NCBI GenBank assembly: GCA_017893485.1
Contig: CM030358.1
Location: forward strand, 249,923,073 to 249,987,072
Reading direction: 5' to 3'
DNA: 64,000 nucleotides
Origin: Hemerocallis citrina
Taxonomy: Eukaryota > Streptophyta > Magnoliopsida > Asparagales > Asphodelaceae
In this document: in pieces, positions 33,181-45,940 of the stretch
Layout: each line of letters opens with the position of its first letter
Position numbering within the stretch: position 1 is the first letter of the stretch
Notes under the pieces: generated by a model
Told to the model about the DNA's origin: nothing
What the model saw: the letters and a program-made list of their open reading frames with translations, nothing else
The model's database searches: none
Translations under genes and position numbers: made by a program

Positions 33181-34560
33181 ACAGATATATGTGCACACGA
33201 TCCACCAACCGAGGGTTATGAAATAAAAAACTTGGTATACACATATAACTAATTATATATATATGTATATATATATATACACACACACAGAGAGAGAGAG
33301 AAAAATATATATAAATTATTTGCAAATCCAAGTCCAAAAAACTTCAAAAAATTCCTTAAACAAATGCTTGCGGGTTCAAGAGAAGAGAAAAATAAAGAAC
33401 TGAAGCTTTGGGTCTGGTTCGGGTTCACAAACCAAACCCTCAAATAAGAGTCTAAAGCCAAGCGGGTTGCAGGTACGGATCCAAACCCGGTTCCTCTACC
33501 AAACCCGCAACTACTCCATCTCTTCTTCTTCTTTTCTCCAAAAACGAAAGCAGAGCTCGCCAAAAACAACCGAGATCCTCCCACCATCGAGCTTCTCAAC
33601 TTCGAAGACACCCTCTTCCACCTTTGCAGCTCGACCAACTGCATTTCGCCCACAACCGCAACATTCTTAAGCTCGAAGACCACACCTCTAACTCGAACTA
33701 CCATATCTGAAAGCAGCGAGCTCAAGAAACGCATGAAAATCCTAACTTCTTAGCTCGGCAAAGTTTCGATTCCCCATAGCTCGGCGAAAAAAGCTCCCAT
33801 AGCTCAGCGAGGCATCGTCTCGGTAGCTCGGCCAAAGCCACGACCTCCATAGCTCGATGAAAACAGAGCTCGACAAAGCTAGGATGACCCATAGCTCGTA
33901 GCTCGGTGAAGCTTCAATTTTTTATAGCTCATCCAAAGCGAGCTATTTCCATAGCTCAGCGGAAAACAGAGTTTCATAGCTCGGCGAAGAGGATGAGTGG
34001 ATGAAGTGGCGATTCGACGTTGTCGTGGCTCGATGGGGATGAGAACTCGCAGCACTGCGAAGAAACACACCCCCTCGTAGCTCAGCAAAATCAATGAAAT
34101 TGAAAAAAATGGCCATAGCTCGCCCAAACGGTCGGCCGAGCTAGGGGGTCCGGGCATCAACTTTCGACCCTCTGTTCTCTCCAAAATTCGAGCTCGAGTG
34201 CGATGGGCTGCTCAGATGCGTCCATGTCATTCGTCGTCTTCCCTGCTGTGTCACTCGCTCCTCCACCGCTCGATCTCACTCAGTAGGCGAGCTGATCCCT
34301 GATGGACGTCTCTGATATAGCCACGTCACCGTCCATCATAGCGGAGGAACCCTGGCCATCTGATCTCGCTCAGCGGGCGAGCTCCCCCTGATGAGCGCCG
34401 TAGATCACGCCACATCACCCCCTGATCACAGCTAACGGATCTTCGCCGTTCGATCCACTCAATGCACGAGCTCGCCTTGGTCAACTCCTCAGATCGCATT
34501 AAGGTTCACGCTGAGGTCGGTTTATTTACAAAAAAACCCCTGAACTCATTTTTAATTCAA
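33181..34560 (+). repeat. T1 3' region with CATAGCTCGGCGAA units
   Basis: 33240-33310 is TA- and GA-microsatellite. 33311-33740 has no recognised gene. From about 33755 to 34165 short irregular units of about 35-45 bp carry CATAGCTCGGCGAAG-like sequence. From 34250 to 34470 CTCAGCGGGCGAGCT-like units appear. The rest up to 34560 is unassigned. Confidence 0.6.
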
Positions 34561-34889
34561 AAAAATAATTCAAAAATTCAAAAATTGTTATTTAAATTTG
34601 AAAAATTAATTTAAAAATCCGAAAAATAATTAAAATTCAATTTATTAATTATAAAATTCGAAAAAGTGATTTAAAATTGGGGAAAATTTTCAAAAAATTC
34701 CAGAAAATTCGGAAAAATTTGAAGAACTATGGAAAAATCCAGGAAAATATTCACTGTCTTCAGAAGCCACAGATCAATTTTAGGTATCTTCGAACACTCT
34801 GACTGCTAAGATTATACGCCAGATTCCAAAAGTAAGACGTAATACTCCCCGAAAGCCAAGAAAATTACCTTCTGGGAGTGGAGGGCTTA
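34561..34889 (+). other. T1 AT-rich 3' segment and polypurine tract
   Basis: A low-complexity run of AAAATTC-like blocks is followed by a polypurine tract, TCTGGGAGTGGAGGGCT, just before the 3' LTR. The matching part of T4 (inverted) is 36467-36486 and 40451-40700. Confidence 0.75.
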
Positions 34890-35533
34890 TGATGATGGTA
34901 AACATCGCAGTAAATCAGAGCCGTACGATTCTTGCACAGATCTCAAAGTATCCACAAACAGATTAACCATCACAGGCCTCTTTAACAGGCATGGGCCCTC
35001 TCCAAGACATGGGCTTCTTCCAAGCCCATAAAAAGTGATAGACTAGGCCCACTAGGAGAGACACCCAGCCCATGCAGGCTAGGAGTCAAATCTCTTATCC
35101 CTAATAAGGATATCTTATCTCTTGAGGGGGAGAGACATGAAAGAGATAAGGAAGTTAAATCGATCCAACGAACAGAAATTAATCTCTTGAAATGTCTTTC
35201 AGGCCTATACATACCCTTCCCCCTCTACAGTAAGAAGGTAATCAACAATTTGCCAGTTTTCACTCTCATTCTCTCTATCTCTTTTTGGTTCTGACTTGAG
35301 CATCGGAGGGTCTGTCGCCGGGGCCACTCCCCAGTATTTCAGGCTTTTTGTAGGTTCATCGGCCGTACCAACAACCGCTGAATTCAGTTCAGGGTGGTCA
35401 ATCAACGATCTAAATTCATTCTCAGGAGATCTAACCATCTTTAACGGCCACGGTCACAGGTCAGACTTTTAGTAGTTTCCTTCAATTATTAACTCACTAT
35501 TTATTTGCTCCCACACCAAAATAAGCAGCAACA
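34890..35533 (+). repeat. T1 3' LTR
   Basis: 644 bp, the same length as the 5' LTR, with many substitutions. The TATA box is altered to TATACATA near 35206. The exact duplication ATATG follows. Confidence 0.92.
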
Positions 35534-35554
35534 ATATGAGGGGGGCCCAACCAC

Positions 35555-35761
35555 CAGGGCCGGCCCCCACCTTGAGGCCGGTGAGGCGGTCGCCTCAGGC
35601 ACCCGATTTTTTTGCACTTTTAGGGGCCCCAAAATTTGTATTCGCCTTGTAAATATAGGCATGTATTTTGCGCGTAAAGAAATTATATGGTAATTAGGGG
35701 TCCCAAAAATAATTATTTGGGCATTTCATCTTGGGCCCCTGGGAACTCAGGGCCGACCCTG
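35555..35761. mobile_element. hAT-type MITE, 207 bp
   Basis: Terminal inverted repeats are CAGGGCCGGCCC on the left and the reverse complement of CAGGGTCGGCCC on the right. An exact 8-bp duplication, CCAACCAC, flanks it (35547-35554 and 35762-35769). Eight-bp duplications mark the hAT superfamily. It has no coding capacity. Confidence 0.92.
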
Positions 35762-35895
35762 CCAACCACAAAATAGTAAAAAAACACACCTTTTATAGTC
35801 CATCGTCGCCTGTAAAAGCACGTCCACCTAAACCTACCAACCAGATTGAGGCAAACAATCCACCAAGTCATTGTTATCCTCCACTTGACCAAATA

Positions 35896-36466
35896 TGTTA
35901 CTGCTTATTTTGGTGTGGGAGCAAACAGATAATGAGTTGATATTTTAAAGGAATATCATCACCGTAAAAAGTAGCTAGAGCTCTAGAGGTTGGATCTGTA
36001 ATTTTGAAAGAGCACCTTGATCTGAATCTGATAGTTGTTAACGGGTCGATGGTCCTGCAAAAAGCCAAAAACAAGTTAGAACCTGAGAGAGAAAGAGAGT
36101 TTGAGAGAGAAATTCTTGATTACTGTCTAACTAAAGGAGGGAGGAGGGTATTTATAGGCCTGAGAAACAGTTAGGAGATTGATGCAAATCTGTTATCTCC
36201 TGTTGATTCTCTCCCTTAAGATATAGAATCAGTTACTCTTTGGATGGGGACAAGAGGTTTGACTTACAGTTCTCATAAGCTGAGTGTCTCTCTTAGTGGG
36301 CCCAGTCACTTTTAATGGGCTTGAAAGTGATCATTGTCTTGTTAATGAGCCTTAAGAAGGCCCAAACCTGTTAAAAAGGCTCGTTACTGTTAATCTTCCT
36401 GTAAAAGCTTCAAGATCTGTGTTGGAATCGTACAGCCTTGATTTGCTATGATTTTTACCATTATCA
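35896..36466 (-). repeat. T4 3' LTR (minus orientation, T1 family)
   Basis: Reads TGTTACTGCTTATTTTGGTG on the plus strand and ends GATTTTTACCATTATCA, the reverse complement of the T1-type LTR start. A TATTTATAGGCC stretch near 36150 is the inverted promoter. The left flank is AAATA. The other flank is not in the window. Confidence 0.88.
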
Positions 36467-36578
36467 TAACTCCCCCACTCCCGAATGAAAATTTTCTTGT
36501 ATTTCAGGAAGTATTTTATTTCATTCGTAGTTCTGGGGTACTATCTTGGCTTACAGGGACGATTGGAGATACCTGGAA

Positions 36579-39500
36579 TGTAACCCCCGTGTCCATCTAT
36601 ACATATTTTTCTGAGTATTTTCTGTGTTTGGATTCTTTATAAAATTTTCCGTTTTCTTAAAATCATTTTGTTTTAAATTTATTTTGGATCTCCTATTAAA
36701 GTCCATTTCTATTCATTCATTGTATTTATAGTTATTTTCAAATAATTTTTATATTGTAACACAATCCTATTTTGTATTATTATGATTATTATGATTATGA
36801 TTATTATGATTATGATTATGATTATGATTATGATTATGATTATGATTATTATTATTATTATTATTATTATTATGATTATTATTATCCTTTCTTTGATTGT
36901 TTATTAATTTGCGAAAGCCCATAGATTTTAATTCATCTTTTATTATTATTATTTATTTATATGAAGCCCATTAATTAACCCAAAGTTCAATTTTAAACCA
37001 CTTTACATATGTTATTGAATTTATTATCTTTAAAACGCAAACCCAAATTCTTCAGACTATTATATTATTATTTGATCAATTGATTTTTCTTTGTGGGTAG
37101 CTCAACTCTTAACCCAAACCCAATATCTCATTATTATTTTATTATTTATATTAAAACCCAAGCCCATTCTTGTTGGATCCTAACCCAAAACCTGCAAACC
37201 CGTTACCCTAACCCACACCCACATCTTAATCCCCTATATATATTAATTAACCTAATCTTAATCTTAATTATCTCCACCTAATTTCCTAATCCCTATCTAC
37301 AGCCGCATAATCCCTCTTTCATCTCCTCCCTCTGTTACTTCTTGAAACCCAAGCCCTCGTCCCGCAACCCCACAGTACACTACCCTACCGCTTGCACCTC
37401 CCGCAACCTCCTATGAGCCCCTCCATAGGCACAGCTCGAATCACTGTGCTCTACCTCCATCCCGATCACCATCCTCCAAGCTCCTTGTTGCTGCCCCTCG
37501 TCGCCGACTCCACCAACTGCCCCCGAACGCATCACCGACTACCTCGCAATCCCGACGCTGCTACCGCTCGCCCTTGCTCCACCTTCACCCACAGTTGCTG
37601 CTTCACCTCCAGCTGCTATCGACCATCCCTGAGCACCCCTGCCTTCACCACCACAACAGCCTTCCACCTCCTTCCGACTGCTCTTGCTCCACCTTCAACC
37701 GCAGTCGCTGCCTCGCCTCCACTTGCCTCAACCATCCTCGAGCACCCCCACCTTTGCAATCGCAACTGCGATCCACCATCGCAAGCCCCACTGCTCCCTT
37801 GCCTTGCTGCCGACCACTGCAACCGCACACCCTGCCTTGCCTCGCTGCAGTCGCAACAGCAAACACCACATCTCTGACCGCTGTTGTGTCATTGCTTTGT
37901 GTTGCCGCTGTCTCTTACAGTTGTTGCTGTTGTCCTTGCTTGTGTGCCCTGTGTGTTTCCCGTGCTGTCGTTGTTGTTGCCATGTCCGTTGCCGTCAGGG
38001 CTCGTTCCCGTTATTCTTTCTTATTCGGAATCATTGTATATATGACAAGTTTTCCTTGAACTAGTTTATTATGCTTGTTCAATATTTTTTTTGATCTCCG
38101 CAAGTAGTTCCTATTTTGTTATCGTATCTTTATTAATTTGATACCCTTCAAAGAGACTATTATAAATTGATCGACGAACTCAAGTAGTAGTTTTCTTTTC
38201 GTGCCATTCCCTTGGTTTGAATCCAAGCCTTGTTACTCATCATCATATGCATACACTACACGAATACATAGATTAGAAACATGTTATATAGAAAAATGAT
38301 GATTTGGATGCTTTTCGATTGGATATGATGTTATAACTTGATTCGTGAATTTAATGTTAGGGAAATAATGGTTTGTCTTGTTAATAGTATATTTCCACCC
38401 TAAAGATTGAGTATAAATTCATTTTAATTATTGGCATAAGGTTATATGCATGTGTATATCGTTTGTTGCTAATTAATTAATAACCAACTTGCTGTCCTGT
38501 TGTTTATTCCATGTTGTTTTGAGTTTTTGACCCAGTTGCTGTTATAATTAAGTAGAACTTTGTAAACGACATTTGTATCTCTCTGAATCTATTATCCCTA
38601 AATTTTTATGGATCTAAATTTTGATTTATCGATGGCAAGTTTATCATATTTTTAAGACTGCTTGGTTTAAATTTGCAGATTTGTCATTTACTAGCATATC
38701 AACATAAATCGTTAATTAAAAGAAAATGTTAACAGTAGAATTAGAACTTGAAATTTTCTATGTTTTTACTAGACATGATTAGGAGTCATGTTGATATTTT
38801 TATAATATTATTTGATAATTTTCCAGATCTGTTATATATAGGAGAACATGACCCTATGTTGTTGCCAGAGCACTAGTTCAGGAAAGAACCAGATTTTTGA
38901 CCTAACTGTAGATAATATCATTTAAAACTTATTAAAGAAGAGTTGTATCTCTATGTGTCTGGAATCCATATCATCTTACAGTTTTGTAATCTAACTCATA
39001 TATTGCAAGATATTCAGATTTTCGTGCTTTAACATCTGAATTCTAGAATGCAGTTTGAAAATACATTACTGTGCTTAACTAATTAAAACAGTAGATTAAA
39101 ATTAAGAATTAAAATCTGGGATTAATTGTGTTGATACTAAACACTGTTAGGAACCAAATTATGATTTTTATGAGATTTTAAAATAATTTTTAAACAACTT
39201 TTATATATAAGAATTTGACCCTAACATGCCGCCTGAACATGAAACCAGTAAAGAATGAAATTATACACCTAGCCTCTGTAGTTATAATATATAATGTGAA
39301 TATGCGTTGGAATCGGCAGGGAGTCTAGTTTCTAGAACCCTGGACGGAACCTGATTTGCTTTCCTGTATCAACAAATAAACCAGTTTTTGTACATCAATA
39401 TCTTGCTGTCCAGAATGTGTGTTTTGTGTTTTTTAGTATATCCATGTTTGATTTTGCATCTAGTGAATAAAATTAGTCATACCATGCATTGCATAGCCTT

Positions 39501-40445
39501 GAAATCTCCTTGACATCGCCTCGATACTTTTGTACCCATTGCATGTCCACATTTTAGTATAATAAAATATTTACAAGCTGGGGTATTAAGGGTTGACTTA
39601 GTAGTGAACAGTCGGAGACTGTACTCGGGGAAGGATCCCTTATCATTTGATTGATTATTGTTATAGATTGTGGATTATTGATTGTTGATTATTGTCCCGA
39701 GTATACGATCTATAGAGTTCACCACTATAGTCTAATTGATCACTGTTTGCATGCACCGAACCTGTGGTATGGAACACAATATTACGTGCATTAGATAGAA
39801 AATTAAAAGATTAATAAATCTAGGATTGATACTTGCATTCTTATTATGATTACAGATATCAACTTCATTATAGATTGTTGTCTCGATTATTGTACCTTTG
39901 ATTATAGTCTTTGACAGTATAATCAACCTTTGTTATTGACATTTGATTTTGTTCTAGTTCATTATTTCTTGATATATGCTATCTCCTTGCTTCTTTGCTT
40001 CTACTACTTGATGTCTGTAACTTGCTATAACGAACAATTTTTTCCCATCTCTAGTTGATAAGTTTGCAGGTACATGAGAAAATTTGATAAAGGACTTGGT
40101 GAGAAAATCTTCTAGAGAATGGAGCTGAATTATTCGACTACTATAATTATTTCATTCATGTTATTTACTTTTCCGCATTGCTACTTTTTTCATACTTTGT
40201 ATTCCGGGCTTATATGACCCGAAGTTTATTTATTTTCACCCAGATGTTGGATATTATTTTATGAATTTATTTCATGGATCTTTTGGAGTTTATTCATTGT
40301 TTATATGGTTATTCATTCTTGCGTGGTTGTGATCTTTTTCATATTGTTGAGTTAACTTATTACAGCTTATGGATGTTATACACGTCATTCGCTGGGCCTT
40401 GGTTACGTGCTCGTGTTCCTGTAATTTGGGAAGCTGGGCGTGACA
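36579..40445 (+). mobile_element. S2: solo LTR of the Tekay-like chromovirus family
   Basis: Starts TGTAACCCCCGTG and ends GAAGCTGGGCGTGACA. The exact duplication TGGAA flanks it (36574-36578 and 40446-40450). Length 3867 bp. It is the inverted counterpart of S1 and of the C1 LTR. A CT-rich leader (37270-37900) lies downstream of TATATATATTAATT, and open frames there are composition artefacts. No internal coding region. Confidence 0.92.
36778..36882. repeat. (GATTAT)n and (ATT)n microsatellite
   Basis: Interrupted runs of ATTATG and ATT units within the S2 LTR. Confidence 0.95.
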
Positions 40446-40450
40446 TGGAA

Positions 40451-42350
40451 CTTGTCGAAAGCTTTTGGAGGCAACAGATATTTTCCAATTTTTTTTTGAA
40501 ATTTTCCATAAATTTTTTCATATTTTAAATAATTTTTCCTTAATTAACAATTGCTTTTTCTAATTTGTTAATTAATTATTGAAAATTTTAATTATTTTTC
40601 CAAATTTAATAATTATTTTTGGAATATTTAATTAAAATTTTGAATTTTAATTGATTTTTGGGAACTTTTTATTGATTTATCACCGTGCAATCATGCACTT
40701 TGATCATGCCCTGGCTTGCCCGCTGAGTGAATCGGGTTGTCGTGATTGTACTGCGGTTATGAAGAAGCGATGTGGCTCGATCTAGTGCATCCATCATGAT
40801 GTGGCTCTCACGGGGATGTGATCAAACGGGTGAGAAGTGGAGCAGGAAAGTAGAGGTGATGTGGCTTGATCCTGCACGTTCATCATGGAGGGGCTTTGCA
40901 TTTCTGAGTGATCCAAGGGCTAACGATGGTTGGGAGCACCCCCCTTGGTCGCCTGGCCGTTTGGGTGACCTATCTCCTCGCTGAGCACGCATTTTGGGTG
41001 ACCTAGGCGATTCGGCGACCACATAGGCTTCGTTGAACATGAGGCTTTGGTGAGCAAGGTGATTCGGCGACCACAGAGACTTCGTCTTCTCCATCGAGCA
41101 CTTCCTTGCCGATAGGGGTTTTCGAAGACCTTGATTGCGGTAACCACGGGTGTCGACGACCTCAAAGTCTTCATCGACCACCTCTTTCAGTGACCAAGGC
41201 GACCACATCCTTCATTGAGCAGTCATTTTGGGTTGCTGTTGAGCTTCTTCGATGACCACAGCTTCAGGCAATAATGAAGTCTTTGTCGGCCAACCTCCAT
41301 CGTCGAGCTCGGGTTTGGCTACTACCAAGCGTACCGCGACGACCTTCTCCTCGGCAATCCAGAGCTTCAGGCAACCAAGGAGCTTTGTCGACCACCTCTT
41401 GTCGACCTCGAGTTTGTTGTTCTTGCTTTCGACCTAGAGCACCGTCAACCAACATTTTTTGGTGACCCAGCCTTCGGAGACCAATCTTTTGGTGAGCACC
41501 AGAACTTTTTCGACTGACAGTGATTGTCGATAAGGGCTTTTGGGCGAGCAAGAGTTTCGGCGACCATCTTCAAAGTTTCTGCTGAGTTCAGAGTTGGGTT
41601 TGAGTCATCTCTGAAGTTTATTGCTGTGTTGGGTTCAGCTGCATTCATGGTTCATGTTGGGCCTTGAGGCTGTTGTCGGGCTCGGCTTGGTTGATCTTGA
41701 AGGGTCACAAGTTTGGTGGAGTTTCATTGGGTTGAGTTTTTGTTGGACCGAACTCGCATTTGGGAGCTACTGTTTTGGAATTACAAAAATGCCGAAGAAG
41801 TTGTTTGGACCTTGAACTGTAAGTTTACCCACATTGATGTAAGTTACACTTCTCTATATGCAACCACAGTTGTTGAATTTGTATGCATACTTCCGAGCAG
41901 GAACTGATTGGAAGTTCATGTGTTCTGAAGAAGTCCTAACTGCTTGAGGTTTAATTTATGATGTTTGTTGAATGAGTGCAAGATAGCATGAAGATTCAAA
42001 ACTATGTGTTTGTTTTGGATTTGAACCTGTCTTTGGAGCTTTGGGATTGATCATCTCAGGAGCTTGAAGTTGGAGTTTGGTTGAAATCTTGTTGATCTTG
42101 ATGATCTCAGGTTGAAATCTTGTTGATATTGGATTTGAAACCCTGTTGATCTTAGTTTCGAAGTTCTGGTTGATCTCGGGTTTTGTGGAGCTAGGGCTTT
42201 GTCGAAGTTTTGGAGCATCGACACCGACTTGGTTTCTTATAAGACCCGAAGCTTTTCTTGTCGAGTTGAAGTTTGTTTTGGCCAATCATTTTGTTGATTT
42301 CACGTTACGAACAAGTTGGTTATCATCTAATCTTGTTTTGGAGATTCTTT
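40451..42350 (-). repeat. T4 AT-rich block and CGGCGACCAC-type repeats
   Basis: 40451-40680 is the inverted AT-rich 3' segment. 40960-41560 has irregular units with CGGCGACCA and TTCGGCGACCACA. 41620-42350 has repeated GTTGATCTTG and CTTGAAGT words without a fixed period. No gene was recognised. Open frames here follow the repeats. Confidence 0.6.
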
Positions 42351-42354
42351 GTGT

Positions 42355-42650
42355 TTTCGCCCACCAAGTGTTTATTGAGCAGTCTACCCCATCGAATTTC
42401 TCTTTCGCCGACCAAGTGTTGTGTCGTTTGCTTGTTTAGTTGATCGAGCATTTCTTTGTTCGCATAGCTGAACATCTCTTTCTCCGACCAAGCATTGTGT
42501 TGTTTTCTTGTTTTTTTGATCGAGCGTCTCATCTTTCGTTTTGTTGAACCGCTCTTTTGTCGACCAAGTGTTGTGTTGTTCACTTTTTTCATTAAACCGG
42601 TCTTTCGTCAACCAAGTGTTGTTTTGTTCGCTTATGTTGTTGATGGAGCA
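42355..42650 (-). repeat. T4 tandem array, about 65-bp units with CGACCAAGTGTTGTGT
   Basis: CGACCAAGTGTTGTG or variants recur near 42372 (degenerate), 42412, 42484, 42558 and 42610, separated by GATCGAGC-like sequence. It has no clear counterpart in T1. Confidence 0.75.
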
Positions 42651-42774
42651 TTTCGTTGTAGGACGGGGGTTCCGTTGTTCTGGAAGCTGAGTGTTTTGCT
42701 CGTTTGGTCTTGTGTATGCGGCTAACCTAGAATAGCTATTGTAGGAACAATCTTCAGAAGGCTGTCAGACTGCG

Positions 42775-43570
42775 GACTTGTTGTTTGATCTCAACAAGTT
42801 TGTTGATGCATCTCTGGGACGGAGTTTAACATTTGAACTTGTTGTTCGCACCCAGCGTGTTCGTAAAAATGACTCTGAGACAGAGTTAGACGTAGAGCTA
42901 GTAGTTTGCGCAGTTTTTAGAGACAACTCTTGGACGGAGTTAAACGTGAAGCTTGTTGTTTGAGCCCAGCAAGTTTATAAAAGAAACTATAGGATGGAGT
43001 TGGACATTGATCTTGCTGTTTGCACCCAAAAAGTTTGTAGAGGCAAATCTTAGAAAGAGTTAATGTTGAGCTTGTTGTTTGCGCCAAGTAAGTTTGGAGA
43101 GGAAACTCTATGACGGAGTTGAACGTAGAGCTTGTTGTTTGCGCCCAACAAGTTTGTAGAGACAACTCTGAGATGAAGTTAGATGTTCGAATTTGCTATT
43201 TGCGCCTAGCAAGTTTGTGGGGTCAACTCTGAGATGAAGTTGGACGTAGAGCTTATTGTCTGAACCAAATAAGTTTATAAATACAACTCTGAGATGGAGT
43301 TGGATGTTTGAACTTGCTGATTGCGCCCAGCAAGTTTAGAGAGACAACTCTGAGACATAGTTGGACGTAGAGCTTACTATTTGCACCCAACAAGCTTGTA
43401 CAGGTCACTCTTAGACAGAGTTGATGTAGAGCATGTAGTTTGATCCCAACAAGTTTATAGAGACAACTCTGAGATGAAGTTGGACGTTTGAACTTATTGC
43501 TTGCACCCATTAAGTATGGAGAGGCAACTCTAGGACAAAGTTGGATGTAAAGCCTGTTGTTTAAAGTTAA
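42775..43570 (-). repeat. T4 tandem array B (inverted relative to T1)
   Basis: Units of about 60-75 bp contain GCTTGTTGTTTGCGCC-like and CCAGCAAGTTTGTAG-like sequence with ACTCTGAGACGGAGTT. These are the reverse complement of T1 array B. The hairpin partners are retained in most units. Confidence 0.88.
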
Positions 43571-45009
43571 GGGGTTGTTGGAAGGACACAAGCAAAGATC
43601 AAGATATTGAACTCATTGTATGGAGTTAACAAGTTGTTGACAGAGCTCGAGCGCACAGCAGGGCATTGAGCTCGTTGTATGGAGTTAATGAGTCATTGAC
43701 GGAGCTCGAGCTCGAGCAGGGCACCAAACTTACAATATGGAGTTAATGAGTTGTTGACAGAGCTTAAGCGAAGAGTGAAGCACCAAACTCATTGTCTGGA
43801 GTTAAAAAGTTGACGGAGCCCGAGCAAAGAGAAAAGCATTGAAGTCATTGTTTTGGAGTTAACGAGCTGTTGATGGAGCTCGAGCTCGAGCGAGGCACCA
43901 AACTTGTTGTCTGGAGTTAACGAGTTGTTGTTGGAGCTCATGCGAATAGCAAGACATTGAACTCGTTGTATAGACTTAACGAGCTGTTAACAGAGTTTGA
44001 GCGAAGAGTAAGATGTTGAATTTTTTGTATGGAGTTAACGAGTTGCTGACGGAGCTGAAGCGAAAAGCAAGACATTGAACTCGCTGTATGGACTTAACGA
44101 GTTTCTGACGGAGCTTGAGCGAAAAGCAAGGCACTGAACTCTTTCTATGGAATTAACTAGTGATTGACGGAGCTTGAGCGGAGAGCGGGGAACCAAACTC
44201 GTTGTACAAAATTAATAAGTATTTGACAGAGCTCGTGCGAAGAGCAAGGCATTGAAACCGTTGTATAGAGCTAATGACTTATAGATGTAGTTCGAGCAAA
44301 GAGCAGGACGTTGGACTCGTTGTATGAACTTAACGAGTTGTCGACGGAGCTCGAGCAGAGAGTAAGGCATTAATTCATTGTATGGAGTTAACAAACTATT
44401 GATGGAGCTCGAGCGAAGAACTGGGCATTAAATTCATTGTATGGAGTGAACGAGCTGTTGACGGAGCTCGAGCGAAGGGAAAGATATTGAACTCATTGTT
44501 AACGAGCTATCGTTGGAGCTTGAGTAAAGAGCAAGGCATTCAACTCGTTGTACAGAGTTAACGAGCTCTTTACGGAGCTCGAGCAAAGAGCGAGGCATTG
44601 AACTCGTTGTACAGAGTTAACAAGCTGTTGATGGAGCTCGAGCGAAGAGCGAGGCATTGAACCCTTTGCATGAAGTTAACTAGTTGTTGACAGAGCTTGA
44701 GTGAAGAGCAGAGCGTTGAAATCGTTGTATGGAGTTAATGAGATTTTGATGGAGCTCGAGCGAAGAGCAGGACATTGAACTCGTTACATGGAATTAACAA
44801 GTTGTTGATGGAGCTCGAGCGAAGAGTAGGGCTGCAAACTCGCTCTATGATGCTAACGAGCTGTTGATGGAGCTCGAGCAGAGAGCAAGGTGTTGAACTC
44901 GTTGTTTGGTGTTTAACAAGTTATTAACAAAGCTCGAGCGGAGAGCAGGGTACCAAAATTTGTTGTATGGAGTTAACGAGCTGTTGGCGGTCCTCGAGCG
45001 GAGAGCAAG
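43571..45009 (-). repeat. T4 tandem array A (inverted relative to T1)
   Basis: About 24 units of 55-62 bp with GAACTCGTTGTATGGAGTTA, ACGAGCTGTTGACGGAGC and TCGAGCGAAGAGC. Reverse complement of T1 array A. Stems such as CTCGTTG/TAACGAG persist. The array is cut at 45009. Confidence 0.9.
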
Positions 45010-45366
45010 TCTACCTCCCGTTTCTGATTGTATGGATTTTCATTTCTTCTTATTTTTGTATTTCAATTATCTATTAAATCCTTCCTTTCTTTTCAACCCA
45101 GTTGTATACACAATGATATTATTTTGTCAAAGCCCTTTTCTAATCATCAATTATATTTGTAGTTATTTCCATTGATATAGAATAAACCCAAATCCTAACC
45201 CATTCTATAATCTTATTATTTGATTATTTATCCATTTTGTGTAAACCCAACCCAAGCCCTAATCTCTAGTCAAATCCAAACCCAAACTTAACCCACTCTA
45301 TAATTTTATTATCTAATTACTATTTCATGAGCCCATAACTCAAAGCCCAAATCCTTTAACCTAATC

Positions 45367-45406
<40 letters not shown>

Positions 45407-45940
45407 TCTATTAACCCTAACTAATCACCTCCCCTATCATCTTCATCAGCCGCCACCCCATATTCTCTCTCCCGAGCCTTTCTTCCTTACCGACACCACT
45501 TCCTCTTCTTCTTCTCTACACCACCAGAAACCTACTCCTTCATCCTCCATCACACCCGACGCATCTTCTTCGTTCAACTCCATTGAAACCCAACACTACT
45601 TCTTCTCCACCCAAAGCCAACCCCGAACCTTCCTCCATTGTTGCACTCTGTCTTCATCACCCCATCACCATCTTACTCCCTAGCTCTCCTTGCCATCCTC
45701 CTAGCAGCCACCCGACAACCAGCCGCATCACCTTTTTGCCCTCCGTTGACAACTATCGCAGCCTTCACCATCTTCTCAAAGCACCCGAAGCTGCTGCCAC
45801 TGTTGCTTCCTCCTACCTACGTTAAAAATCGAGTAGACATACTTCAATTCTAGCAGCCTTGAACTCATCATCCGACTCATGTCCCAGGAGGGCCGTGTTG
45901 TTAGTATTGTTGCTGCTGTCGGTCGCGGTTCGCTACCTAA
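45010..45940 (+). mobile_element. Fragment (5' part) of a Tekay-like LTR
   Basis: TCTACCTCCCGTTTC at 45010 aligns with the S2 start TGTAACCCCCGTGTC. The AT-rich part, the AACCCAA/AGCCCTAA words, a TA microsatellite (45370-45404) and the CT-rich leader follow in the same order as S2. It stops at 45940, so it is truncated or interrupted by the next repeat. Confidence 0.6.

Larger units (their letters stand above)
11577..35533 (+). mobile_element. T1: non-autonomous Ty3/gypsy Tat-lineage retrotransposon (interrupted)
   Basis: Two LTRs of 644 bp (11577-12220 and 34890-35533) both start TGATGAT and end GCAGCAACA. They are flanked by the exact 5-bp duplication ATATG (11572-11576 and 35534-35538). 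Between them lie a primer site, broken gag-protease, several tandem arrays and a polypurine tract. No reverse transcriptase, RNase H or integrase of T1 itself is present. The insertion S1 (18896-32879) interrupts it. The LTRs differ clearly by eye, more than those of T2, so T1 is the older insertion. Confidence 0.92.
35896..45009 (-). mobile_element. T4: second T1-like non-autonomous Tat element, minus strand, right part not resolved
   Basis: After the LTR come an inverted polypurine tract (TAACTCCCCCACTCCCGAAT, 36467-36486), the insertion S2, an AT-rich block, short-unit repeats and then arrays B and A in reverse complement. No gag-protease or 5' LTR is seen before the element is cut at 45010 by another LTR fragment. 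Its structure mirrors T1 from 3' LTR to array A, so it belongs to the same non-autonomous family. Confidence 0.8.

Noticed and set aside
37392..38064. Overlapping open frames of 126-161 codons
   Set aside because: CT-rich LTR leader without start context, domains or conserved frame; the same zone in S1 and C1 gives unrelated frames.
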